Below are positions 1 to 11,226 of a stretch of 64,000 bases of DNA, one piece after another. The DNA is from Thermothielavioides terrestris NRRL 8126. Its lineage: Eukaryota > Ascomycota > Sordariomycetes > Sordariales > Chaetomiaceae. How positions within the stretch are numbered: position 1 is the stretch's first letter; every line of letters begins with the position of its first letter. The DNA is taken from the NCBI RefSeq assembly GCF_000226115.1, contig NC_016461.1, positions 1,302,001 through 1,366,000 on the forward strand. The letters are read 5' to 3'. The position numbers were made by a program, and so were the translations under genes. The notes under the pieces were generated by a model, which was not told the origin of the DNA, ran no database searches, and worked only from the letters and a program-made list of their open reading frames with translations.

Positions 1-500
1 TACCGCGCCGTCGCACACGGCGCACGCCGAGATGCCATTCTGCCAGTACTTGTCCTCCCCCGGCAACCCCAGCCGGCGGGCAGACGCGCCCGTGGCCAGG
101 ATCACGGCGTCGGCGGTATGGATCTCGTCCGGGTTCCACTCCGTCGAGTACTCGAAGGGCCGCTTGGAGAGGTCGAGCTTCCCAACCGTCTCGCTGATGA
201 TGACCGTGCCGAAGCGCTCCGACTGGTTGCGCATCCTATCCATCAGCTCCTGACCCGTCACGGCCTCGGGGAAGCCGGGGAAGTTCTCGACTTCGGTCGT
301 GGTCGTCAGCTGGCCGCCTGCCGCGATGCCGTTGGCCATGAAGCCCTCGTAGAGGACGGCTGTCGGACCAAAACATGTTAGTCACGCGCTTTCATCTCCT
401 CTCCGGGCGGATGCTCACGCTTCAGCTCGGCGCGCGCGAGGTAGATGGCGGCGGTGTGGGCGGCTGGCCCGGAGCCGATGATGACGACCCTGCTGTGCAT
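1..500 (-). CDS. trr1: Thioredoxin reductase, N-terminal part (cut by window edge)
   Basis: NADPH-dependent flavoenzyme that reduces thioredoxin (cys-9 in Neurospora, TRR1 in yeast). Exon 1 is 500-419, followed by a 59-bp GT-AG intron (418-360); exon 2 runs from 359 past the left edge. The protein starts [18 protein letters not shown], the FAD-binding GxGxxA fold, and the split codon rebuilds ELKPVLYEG. The redox-active CAVC (within SACAVCDGA) is encoded at 24-13. About 147 residues are visible; the NADPH-binding end is missing. The ATG at 500 is the usual cytosolic start of the family. The frame stays open upstream to a stop at 731-729 with no ATG but with a basic, serine/alanine-rich translation (see findings). 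The family assignment is secure. Confidence 0.95.
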
Positions 501-2349
501 CCTCCGCTTGCCAATTGTCTGGATCTCGCTCTGGTAAGGTGGGGTGCTCTTCTTGGAGAGCGTTGCGGCAGCGGCTACGGAGAGACCGGTAGCGCTGGAG
601 CGGAGGGTGCGTCTTAAGTACGAGGAGAACAGCTTGGCGGTTTTGTCAGGATCTTTCAGGCGTAAAAGTAGTCGACCCCAAGCGCGGAACAAAGGCTGGG
701 GTTTCTCTGGCTGTCTTATGAAAGTTGTTTATAAATGCCTTCCGGTAGGGTAGCGCAGATTCCAGAACAAATCTGTTTTACTCAGCCCAGGGATCCATAG
801 GTGGACGCGCGCCGAATCTCGAAACGTGGGGTCGAGTTTCCGTAAGAAATGTTCAGACGGAGGGGTAGGCTACTAACGCACAGGGGTCTTTGCAAAGCTA
901 GCGGTAATGCACTGCCTAATGTACTGTGCTGTACACTATGGAGGCAAATGCATTAACGGGAGTTAACTGCCCGAGGGCGAATGGAGAAGTGGGGATCTTC
1001 ACTGCCCCTGCCTTAACGGCAATCCACTCGAACAGTGCAGGGATGCTTTGTTATCGATAAGCCTCTTCCAACGACGCTCCTTCCAACAATGGAAAACCAC
1101 TTACACCGGGACTGTCGGTCCCCTTTGGCTAGGCAACTCAACAAGTACGCGCCTGATCCAGGATAATGCGTTAAATACACTTACTTCGACAATGTAGCTT
1201 CGCATCTTGCTCGGAGGGGAATTTCCACCCGGCTCTGGAGTTTCCAAAGCATGGATTATGAGATCATAATGAAGCTGCATCACTTGTGTTGGCCGCAGGT
1301 GTTGCCCACACCATGGTGTTGAAGGCCGAGGGTACCTGTCAATCACAACCTTGTGACTATATTGGTGGGTGATCTTATATGTTTTTTTTAAACACATGGC
1401 TGACTGAATGCGTAAGAGTCTAGTCCAGCGCCGATGAAGGCGGAAGGACATGTTGCTGCTGCACCACCTGGACCTACTCCTGGTTCGCACTGGACATTGA
1501 TTGCATCGTCGCAGTTACATACATCACCATATGTTGACTACCCTAACGGCAAAAGAGTCCTGTGGACATGTAGGAACCGTCCAGCCATCATGGTTGAGGA
1601 ATCTGTCACCGTCATAGATTCGCTAAGGTTCCCGAGCGACCATGCTAGCAATTAGGCTCCTTTTGAAGATATCAACGAGCTGATGTGTGGCTACTGCCGA
1701 ATCATTAAAGCATCAAGGCTTCCAGGGGGTAAATATCGGGATTTGCCGGGGAACTTCAGATGACCATGTTTATCTTGAAGGTAAATCGTTGAGAAACCAC
1801 AACCTCCTTCTTCCCAGTTCCTCAGCCGGCTTCTCTACCCCTCCACGCCTTCCCCATTCCGTCCTGCTTCTCGTCCTTCCAAGCATTTTCTTGACTTTCT
1901 TACCACCAGCCTCGTGACTGACTGGCACCTGGCGGAGCAGTAAAGTGCTGCTCATTCAAATTGGAACTGCCGATTTCTTTCCATTGAAGGGCGGTTTCAA
2001 AAGAGTTTCTCGCCGAAAAAACACGCGCTTTTCTGACGGCGCGCATCGCTAACGCAAAGCCACGATTATAGTGGCGGTCACCGATACCAACACCTTCTGC
2101 GATTGGGGAAGAGCAACCCTGCGGACGTGGTTCGGGCACCGCCGCTGCCGATCCAGAAAGTCTAGACTGCACCGTGAATCGGTCTTGTGTGTACCGGTCT
2201 CAGCGGTCTCAGAATCGGTCAAGGTATGGGTACTCAGTCTGCTGCTCAGGCTAGGACAAACACCGCTCCTGCTCACGAGGATATCGATTTCCCCAGCGGA
2301 AGAACATCCGAGGTTGACATAATTACCATTTGCAGAATCCACCGCAGCC
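501..2349. other. Divergent intergenic region, no gene seen
   Basis: This holds the upstream regions of thioredoxin reductase (leftward) and the serine-rich gene (rightward). Open frames here are short, have no recognisable domain and lack convincing splice structure. No tRNA or repeat was recognised. The first ~230 bp next to 500 are open in frame with thioredoxin reductase. Confidence 0.6.
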
Positions 2350-5300
2350 ATGTCTGGCAAGGGCAATCCACAGGCGCAGGATCCTCCCACGGATTCGGCG
2401 GCGACCGAAGGCTCAACCAAGCCCGGCCACACTGGCGTGGCTTCCCAGAGGTCCATCACCCCCAAGGGCACCTTGTTCACAAATCTGGGTGAGGCGCATC
2501 AAGCAATCACGTCGAGGCTGGCATCGCGCTCGCGCTCCCCTGGAAACCGCGTTCCCAACACATTCGCTCAGCCCTCCTCTAGCGCATCCGACGATGTCTC
2601 CGACTGTACCAGCTCGTCAATGGGCCCTTCGGGCGCTCGCCACATGGAGTTCGCTGAACCGAGCCGTTCAGCTCATCAACAATGTCCGACATTCTTTGAC
2701 ATGTCAGGTCCGGCTGGCGGTTTGGGAACGAGCTTGACTCCCACCGATCCTTCCCCAGTCGTCTCATCACTCGCATTGTCGTCCTCAAAGAGCGACAACC
2801 CCATCAAGGGCAATTTGGACAGCGACGCTACAAAGGCCCTGGCCTGCTCGGATGCCTTGGAAGCTGAAAGTACAGAGGACAGCATCTACGAACACTACTC
2901 GCCATTCTCTATGGTCGAACCGTGTTCATCGGCTCAGCCTCGCCAAGGAATTGCCAATGGCGATGCACATCCGAGCGAAGAGTATTGGTACTATTCCAAG
3001 GCCGGCTCGCGCGGTGGGACTGGTCCATCTTCCGGTATTCGACAGGCCGATGCCTACACTGATTCCGAGAAGAACCGCCAGCAGATGAGCGTGCCAGTTA
3101 GCACGTGGCACCAGACTTCTCTACCCGAATTCCCCCGTGCGTGCCACGCTATGAAACAGAGCCTCACAGGCTCCAGTAACAACTACAATTCTGGTAGCCT
3201 CTGCTCCGCGGAGTCTCTGGATTCCTCCTCTTGTTCTCAAGAGCTACTTGGTGTGTCCAACAATGACAGTGATGCTAGCGGATGCGAATCTACTCGCGCG
3301 GTTTGGGCTACCCCAGACCATCAAGATCCCTGGCTGGACGGCAACAACAATTCTCAACGGAGTTTCGCCAGTCACCGCAGACTGCCCCATCGGGAGGCTT
3401 ACAAGACTCTCCAGGACCACCTTGAGGACGGCGAAACCAGTCATGGAGGCGTTTCGAACAGTGGACTTTCCGCAGGCGGCACCACCGACTCTGACGAGGA
3501 CCCATTCAAGTACGATCGTGGCCCCTTCACTGTCTTTCTTCACCCTTCCAAGGAGAGAGAGGTCAGTGCCGCACTTCGGTGTGTGAGCGGGAACAGCACA
3601 GCTTCTGCCATGGGTGTTGTGGAGCCGGTGCCCTCGCGGGAACCCGCTACTCCGCAGCCTGTTGAAAGCAAGAAGCCTTTTCTCAACAAACGACAGCCTC
3701 CAATTGTTGACTACGACTGGGACACTGACAGCAAGCACAACGAGGTGAAGGTCTCAATTCGCTCGCCACCTCTTCCGCCGAATGCCCCTGTACCACCAGT
3801 TATCGGCCTCGGTCGACTCGATCAGAACCCGGACAGCGAGCGTCGCAAGGATGATGCCCAGACACTCACAAGTGACGGGGCTGATTGGGAGACCGTCGCT
3901 ACCAGCCTGGTGCACTATGACAACAATCGTGATCAGACCTCATCTAGCCGTTTCTGGGAAACCCACCCAGCGAAGGTGACTGGAAGCAGCATCGCGGACT
4001 ACTCGGATACAAGCAGCATTAAGACACGTCAGTGCGATGTGCGCTCATCAATAGAGCAGATCCCGCAACCCCCAAGGGCCATCTACGCTCCCAGATCTCG
4101 CTTTGGCCGGACATTGGAGGATGTTGGTGCCCCAGTGTTTCTACCGAGACCGAGAATCCATCGTGTGAACGGCTATCTTCCTAATCCCAACCGCATATTC
4201 TCCGATCCGACCACTAGCAGTATCGGAAACTCAACTACGGGCGCATCTGCTGGAGAACCGAGTGCCTCGATGAGGCCCCAGAGCGACAGGAAACTTGCAC
4301 AGCGGCAGAACCAGCACCTCAATGCGGAGGAAGAGCCCGATTCCAGATTCAGGTCCTTGGACTCGCTTTCTTCAACTAACAATGGGCAATCTAGCGCCAC
4401 GAATGGAAATCAGGCGCTGAGCAGTTTTTCCAGGGATAGGAACCAGCTTGGTGAGAGGAAGCCGGGTTGGGACCAGCAACTGCACGAAAACAATGAGGAC
4501 ATGCTGCCGTCGCCTATGCCGCACGAGAGTTCTGCGGGTGTTGGTCAACAAGGCCACAATCTTACGGGCTCTGACCAGTTCGACAACTCTTTTGGTCCAA
4601 AATCGGCCACCCTGTTCAGCTTTCCGTTGATCAGCCTAGAAGAGGCCGCCAGGCGAGAAGCGCTCAAGTCCAGAGATCCGGACAGCTGCACTCCTACCAG
4701 CGGCGGAGGGACACAGAAGAATTCAAGCATGTTGTCGAAGGCGCCTCAAATGACAACGCCTCCCGCTCTTCCAGCTGCACATTCCCGTCGCCGTACGATC
4801 TCGATGGCCCAGGGTACATGAAGTTCTTTGTTTGGCTTCCATTCCCTTCGATCTACAACATACTAACCGATCGTAGATAGGCAGTCCACCGGTTATGACA
4901 CTGGTACTTCCAACAGAACTTCCGACCAAAGCACGACCCCGTTGGTCACCGGCGGATCGGCCATGTCGCGCTCGTTCCGAAATCCGTTTGGAACTGCGCA
5001 CACCTCGCTAAGAAACAACCAGGCCCTCCCGACACAGCCCTCCATCTTCGACTCGCCCCGCCTCATTGCCCATGACAGGCGCGGTGCGAGTCGAGGCATC
5101 AGCCTGGCTGAGACTGCCCGCGAGTTCGCCAGCTTCCACGCAGGGGCCGCCCCGTCTGGCCACCACGCGACCGAGGATGGCCACCTACCTCGGGAGGCGC
5201 GCCAGCGCCGCCAAATTTGGTACTATGTCATGTGCTGCCTCAGCATCTTGCCGTTTGTGGCCCCGCTCGTCTACTGCGGCGTGCTGGACGCGGCCCTGTC

Positions 5301-5445
5301 GTGGTGCACTCGCGGCGAGGCAACCCGCCTCAGCCCCAAGCAGCGGGGCAGAATCCTGTTCCTGGGCTTGTCCGCCTTGATCTTTTGGCTGTGCATCGTG
5401 GGAGCGGTCACCGCGGTCGCCTGGATCAACAACGCCCATGGTTAA
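2350..5445 (+). CDS. Serine-rich protein with C-terminal membrane hairpin
   Basis: Exons 2350-4813 and 4877-5445; the 63-bp intron has a TACTAAC branch point, and phase allows only the acceptor ending at 4876. The predicted protein is 1,010 residues. Roughly the first 910 are hydrophilic, Ser/Pro/Asp/Asn-rich and probably disordered, with no enzyme motif. The last ~75 residues hold two hydrophobic segments (WYYVMCCLSILPFVAPLVYC and a second beginning ILFLGLSALIFW) separated by a basic loop containing LSPKQRGR. This suggests a tail-anchored protein whose long N-terminal part faces the cytosol, as seen in uncharacterised 'serine-rich proteins' of other fungi. I do not recognise a function. The ATG at 2350 opens the longest frame. 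The gene is convergent with the ABC transporter downstream. Confidence 0.85.
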
Positions 5446-6212
5446 GTACTTTGATATCGGCCCAAGGGGCTTCTGGCTTGGGGTTCTTCTACCCTGAGCT
5501 GTTAAGTTCTTCACATGATGTGGAGGGTGGGAGGACACCTTCTGTTGGGGAAGTGGTGTCCGGGAGAGATCTCGGGTCATGAGGATCTCTTCAGAGTTCT
5601 GGGCTTTTCTTTTTTCGCATTCTTTTTGTTTCTTTCTCATTTTGAGTTTCCCAAACCCCTTGATGATATCGGAGGGTCGAGGTTGGGAACTGAGAGACCA
5701 TGACAGGTGCTAGGATGATGATGGCTTCCTTACGATGTCCTCAGACAAGCTGCGATGAGTTCTATATGGTTGAGTGAGTCGTCGGTTGCTGTGTACCGAC
5801 TTGGCCTCGGACACTTGACGGAACAGCATGCGTACAAACCCTCCAACTACCGGAGCACAAGGTGTATTCAGGAGACGGGGCCTTCGAATGCGACCAAGGC
5901 CCCATGTCACGAATAAACTGGCTTCGGCTTTTTTTTATTTTTTTTTCTCCCTCCACTCTGGTCGCGTATCCACCCCAGGTACGAAGCCTATATATAAAGA
6001 TAAAGTGAAACTGTCTAGAATATCCATTTTCATCTCCCGTGACCACCACATGGTGCTCAATATCACGGAAGCATCTGGCCCTTGATTGCCTGCGAACAAG
6101 GAAACGACCAGGAAAAAAAAAAGAAAGAAAAAAGAAAGAAGAAAAAAAAAGAAAAAGAAAAAGAAAAAAAAAAGCATTGTCCCATCAACATACTTCCCCC
6201 TTTTGAAGTCAC
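5446..6212. other. Convergent 3' intergenic region
   Basis: Downstream sequence of the serine-rich gene (rightward) and the ABC transporter (leftward). It contains the purine tract listed separately. No coding sequence could be supported. Confidence 0.6.
6111..6174. repeat. Poly-purine (A/G) low-complexity tract
   Basis: Sixty-four consecutive purines, mostly A runs broken by single G. It lies about 40 bp beyond the stop codon of the ABC transporter, whose transcript would read it as a U/C-rich 3' tract. It creates spurious lysine-rich and phenylalanine-rich open frames. Confidence 0.9.
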
Positions 6213-9200
6213 TTACTGGCTCCCAAAGATAATCGCCCGCAGCTTGTCCCTCTCGCCGCTCTCCTCGCACATAGCCCTGAACACGCCCTGCTGCTCGCCC
6301 TTTTCCCACAGCTCCCTGGGCGTGCCGAACTCGGCCACGCGCCCGTCGCTCAGCACCAGCACGCGGTCGAAGTCGGCGATGGTGCTCAGCCGGTGCGCGA
6401 TCACGACCAGCGTCGCGTCGGTGAACTCCTCGCGGATGCTGCGCTGGATCAGCGCGTCCGTGTGCATGTCCACCGCCGACGTGGCCTCGTCGAGCACCAT
6501 GACGCGCGGGCGCGACACGATGGCGCGCGCCAGGCACAGGAGCTGGCGCTGGCCCTGCGACAGGTTGAGGCCGCCTTCGGAGATGGGCGAGGCGAGGTCG
6601 GCGAACGGGTTGGCGTTCTTCGGCGTGGTGGAATCGACGGGGGTGACGCTGCCGGAGCCGGAGCCGGAGCCGGAGGCGGTCGCGGTGGAGGAAGAAGGCT
6701 GGTTGGTGACGAGGTGGACGCGCTCGAGGCAGTCCCGGAGCTCGGCGTCGGTGTGGTGGTCGAAGGGGTCGAGGTTTGAGCGGACTGTGCCGGAGAAAAG
6801 GACGGGGTCCTGCAGAGAGGTTAGGAGAGATTCTTCTCAGGGCGCAAAGGTGGAAGGAGGGGGGTGGATCGGATGCTGCTGACCTGAGGGATAATGGCCA
6901 GGCGCGATCGGAGATCGTGGAGTTTGATCTTAGAGATATCTAGACCGTCGATGTGGATACTGCCAGAGCGCGCCTCTAAGAACCGGAACAAGGCTAGCGT
7001 CAGGGACGACTTGCCGGCGCCGGTTCGGCCGACAACGCCAATGCGCTCATTCCGGTTGACGCTGAAAGTAAGTCCCTTGAGAACGGGTGGAAGGTCGGGA
7101 GCATATCCAACCACCAAGTCGTGAACCTCAATCCGACCCTCCGTCGGCCAAGCAGCGGGCGGGCTCTCGCCGTCGAGAGCCTCGGTGGGCAGCTCGGTGT
7201 ACTGTTGCGTTGCTGTCAATCTTCCATCTCTTCGCGCTGAACATTGGAGATGTTCTTACCTCAATAATACGCTCCGCGGCATTCATATTCAACTCGACGT
7301 TCGCATAGAGACGGATGGTCCAGATGATAGAGTCCGAGAATCCCAGTGCGAAGGCGAGAGCAAAGCCGGCCAAGGCCGAGTCGATGTCTGGAGTGAGCAG
7401 GATGAGGATCGACACAACGCTTGAGAAGAACGATCCGACGAGAGACATGCGCCAGCCCATCCACCGGTTGAAGAGCCACAAGTGCCAGGTGGAAGTCGAG
7501 TAGTCGTCAATCTTCCGGTACATGCGCTCTATGTAGACCTGCGCCTTGTCGAAACCACGGATGGTAGCGACGCCGGTGAGAGCCGAGCCGAACTGCTCGA
7601 ATACCGGAGACTTTGTGGTGCTCTCCAGTCGCTTGACAGGCCGAGCTCCATTGAGATAGCGGATGGCGTAGTAGAGGCAGATAAGCAGAAGGACGCTGGC
7701 CAGCAGGACGATGTACGGCGAGACGAAGAGACCAGCGATAACGACGGCCATAAGCCCCAGGAACGAATTGACGCCAAAGCTCACCGAGTTGGCCAACTGC
7801 GAATCGATCACGCTGAAATCGGCCGTATATCGGTTCAGGATGCGGCCAACGGGGACAGTGTCGAGCCACCGAATCGGGGTGCGGAGGATGGTAAAGTTCA
7901 TCTTGGTAAAAAGCTTCCGGCTTGCACGAATCGAGCCCAGGTAGATATATAGGAACCTCGAGGTGCCAATGACGCAAGACATGACGGACAGGGCGACGTA
8001 GATGCCTAGGTAGAACGGCAAGGTTCCCTCGATCGCGGGTAAAGGTGCGGACATGGCGTGAATCGGGTTCTGTCGAGCACTGTCGATGTAGGCAAAGCTG
8101 TATTCGCTCGAGGGCCCGGCGGCCTGCAGTTGATGGACGCCTTGTTCCTCGTAGCTGCCCGTCCAGATCCTGAGCCACCATGAGCGCCCTGGACCCTGTC
8201 AGTACGAACGCCTAGCAGGACAAGGAGGACGGAGACAAAGAGACGGCAGTCGAGCGTACCGAGGGAGAAACCCTGCACAGTTATGAAAACGACACACGCA
8301 AACGCCCAGAAGAAGAACCCGCCACTGTCCTTGAGATATGTGAGGTAGACGTGCTTGCGAACAGCACCCTGCTCGCGGCTCTCTTCCTCAACGAACTTGC
8401 GCGGCACCTGGGACCTGGACGCCACTTTCTTCAGGGTATTCCCCTCCGCATCATCTGATTCTTCTCTCTCGGCATCCGAGGCACCCTCCGAGTTGACCGC
8501 GGTGGTCAGCTCGTCCGCCTCGATCTCCTCCGCCGACTGCTCATGGCTCTTGATCTTCTGCAGGGTGCCCTCTTCGCGCAACTCCGAAAGCAGGCCGGAA
8601 TGCAAGACACCGCCATCGCCGAGCTCAACCAGGTACTTGGTCTTGGGCTCGCACAATGCGACGTGGTGGGTAACCAGGATCCTCGTCCGGCCGGCTGCCA
8701 GCTCGCCATTCAAGCACTTCTCGAAGATGTGGCGGCCGACGTGTGCGTCGACGGCGCTGAAGATGTCGTCCAGCACCAGAATCCCCGCTCGGGAGTAGAT
8801 AGCCCGGGCGAGGGTGACACGCCATTTCTGGCCGCCGCTCAGATTGATTCCATTTGCGCCGATCTCGGTGTTCTCGCCGTCAGAGAGCATCTCCAGGTCC
8901 TTCTTCAAGGCGCAAACCTCGACAGTCTTGTTGTAGCGCTCTTCGTCAAAGGGCAGACCGAACAGAATATTGTCCTTGATGCTCGCGTTTTCAATCCAGG
9001 GGATCTGCGCAACGTACGCAATGGCCTCGGGTATAATCCAGTTGCCCTTGTTCGCTTTGTCGTCGTGTCGTTCGGAGAGAGGCGGCGCCCTCGGCACGTA
9101 CAGGGTGCCTCCCAAGACATCGACTTCTCCCAAGATCGCTGCGAGCATCAAACTCTTCCCTGTTCCCGTCTTGCCCGAAATAACGGACAGCTCGCCCTTG

Positions 9201-11226
9201 GGGAAGGTGACGTTGATGTTCCGGAGCACGAACCTGTCTCCTTCGTCGATCTCCTCATCCGACGGCCAGGCGATGGAGGCGTTGTCAAACGAGACCTCGT
9301 CCGAGTCCTTAGCAACCTTTTCCACTTCTGGGGAGTTAAGGTACTGTTCGATACGCTTGACGGAAACCCAGGCGTCGAGCAGATCCGTGGTGAGCTCCGG
9401 AATAATGGACAGGGTCACTTCGAGCGCTCTGAAGACGCCCAGGCTAACGAATGCCACGGACGGAGACAATGATCCCGTCAGGGCTGCGTACACAGCCAGC
9501 GAAAGAGCGGACAACAAGATGGGGCTCGTGATCCAGCAGGCAATCAACATGGTGTCGTTCATGAAAACGCTCCACACCGCGCTCAGCTCTCGCTTCCGCA
9601 CGCCATTAATCTTCTTCTCCCACTCGGGCTCCAGGGCCGAGAACTTGATCTGGCGGATGCCCTGCAAGGCCTCGGTGACGACCTCCATTTTCTCGTCCCT
9701 GAGCTTCATCAGGCGGTCTTGAGCTGCCGAGTACTTCTTGGAGAAGTAGATGTTGACGGGCATGATGGCGAGCATGGCTGAGAAGCCAGCCAAAAGAGCT
9801 CTCCAGCCGAGGAGATCGATCAGGAAGGCGAGCGAGATGATTAGCTTGAAGAGACTGCCCGGGAAGATGTTCTGGTAGGAGCAGAACTCCGCAACCCTCT
9901 TGCCGTCGACGCCGATCAGGTTCACGGTGCTCTGCTTGCTCTTCTTAAGCTCTTCAGAGTCATCTTCTTTCTCGACGTCGGTATCAGAATGGTCCGGGGC
10001 CGTTGACGCCAGGGCAGGCCCTCCGATTGCAGGCTCTGCGGACCCGGACTCGGGCCCGGGGTCCTTCTTCTTCGCCTTCCCAGCGCCCTTGACATCCTTT
10101 CTGCGCATCGATTTCTCAAAAACAAGCGCAGCTAGCTGCGCCCGGATCGGAATCTGAAGGTCCGCATACGACAACCACCAAACGTAACTCTCAACCCACG
10201 ACTGGGCGATGATAGCGATGCAGAGCCAAACCACCCACATCCAGGCTTCAACGTTCTGACGGCTGCCGGGCCGCCGGTTCTCCAAGAAGCGGAGGAACTG
10301 CAAGATGACCCACTGGGGAAGGAAATTCAGCACCGAGGAACACAGCGTGAGGAACCACTGGATGGCTAGACTCTCCTTATGAGCGAGAGCTATCGCGAGC
10401 CAAAGGCGGCGGCCGCCTTTGTCCTTCGTCTTCCAATCAGCCGAGACGGAAGCAGCACGCGTGTTGTGGTCAGGGCGAGTGAGGTCCGCCAGGTCCAGGT
10501 CCTTCTTTCGAGCAGCGAGGTCGAGAAGCGCCGTTGGCCAACCGAAGGTGAAGCGACCTAGCGCAGAGGCAGTGTACCTCCGGTCGACCAGGCCGCCCTG
10601 GTAGAACACATCAGGCCTCCTCGGGATGCAGAGCGCCGAGAAGGCAAGAGATATGCTGGAGGCGAGCTCGGCCACGCGAAGGGCAAGAGCCGCCGGCGCC
10701 GAGTGGAAGAGAGGTTCGGCGATCCGGACGCCCTGGATGAGGCGAAAGCCGGCGAGAGCGATGGCCGAGAAGAAGGTATAGATGCCGAGTCTGAAGGCCC
10801 GCACCGAACTCCTGCTCGAGGCTATGGCCACAGCCTGGAACAGCAGAAGGGCCTGGACGCGCTAGTCAGCGTCTCCGTTGTCATCCCAGGCAAGAATGGC
10901 AGCGCCCTCCCGAACGCACTCACCCAAGACGCCGTACTCAGACTGTCGACAAGCAGCCCTTCCGCGTGCGGCGAGATCACCAAGAGCACAATTGAGACAC
11001 CGAGGCCGGCGGCCCCCGAAGCCAGGACGACTGACTTGGGGAGCGCGGCCGAGTAGGCCTTCAGCGACTCGGGCGAGGCCTTGCCGTCGGCATCCTCGTA
11101 CGCGTCTTGCCTCGCATCCCGCTTCCCGAGCCGAGTGGCAACCGTTCCCAGAGCAGGGACAGAGCAGAGTCCAATGAACGCGATTCCCGTCCCGGCGGCT
11201 ATGAGCATCGAGTCACCGAGCGTCAT
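6213..11226 (-). CDS. ABCC/MRP-family ABC transporter (Ybt1/bile-acid permease type)
   Basis: Full-length exporter with two ATPase domains, probably vacuolar or plasma membrane, moving organic anions or conjugates. Exons: 11226-10924, 10852-8260, 8188-7260, 7201-6884, 6809-6213; all four introns (71, 71, 58, 74 bp) keep phase, giving 1,579 residues. Layout: N-terminal TMD0 helices, TMD1, NBD1 (Walker A GKTGTGKS, signature LSGGQ, Walker B ILVLDD with Asp where the catalytic Glu usually sits, as common in ABCC NBD1), an acidic linker, TMD2, NBD2 ([21 protein letters not shown]-loop AHRLST). NBD2 carries a Gly-Ser insert (GSGSGSGS) before the signature. The ATG at 11226 is the first in frame; an earlier exon cannot be excluded. 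The substrate is unknown. Confidence 0.93.

Noticed and set aside
1101..1490. 129-codon minus-strand frame in the first intergenic region
   Set aside because: No recognisable domain, no splice continuation, composition like surrounding non-coding DNA.
6111..6174. Lysine-rich or phenylalanine-rich coding region
   Set aside because: Low-complexity purine tract beyond the ABC transporter stop codon.
6205..6215. Possible splice donor at the ABC transporter stop (CA/GTAAGT)
   Set aside because: The protein already reaches normal ABCC length and ends as expected; no convincing downstream exon was seen.
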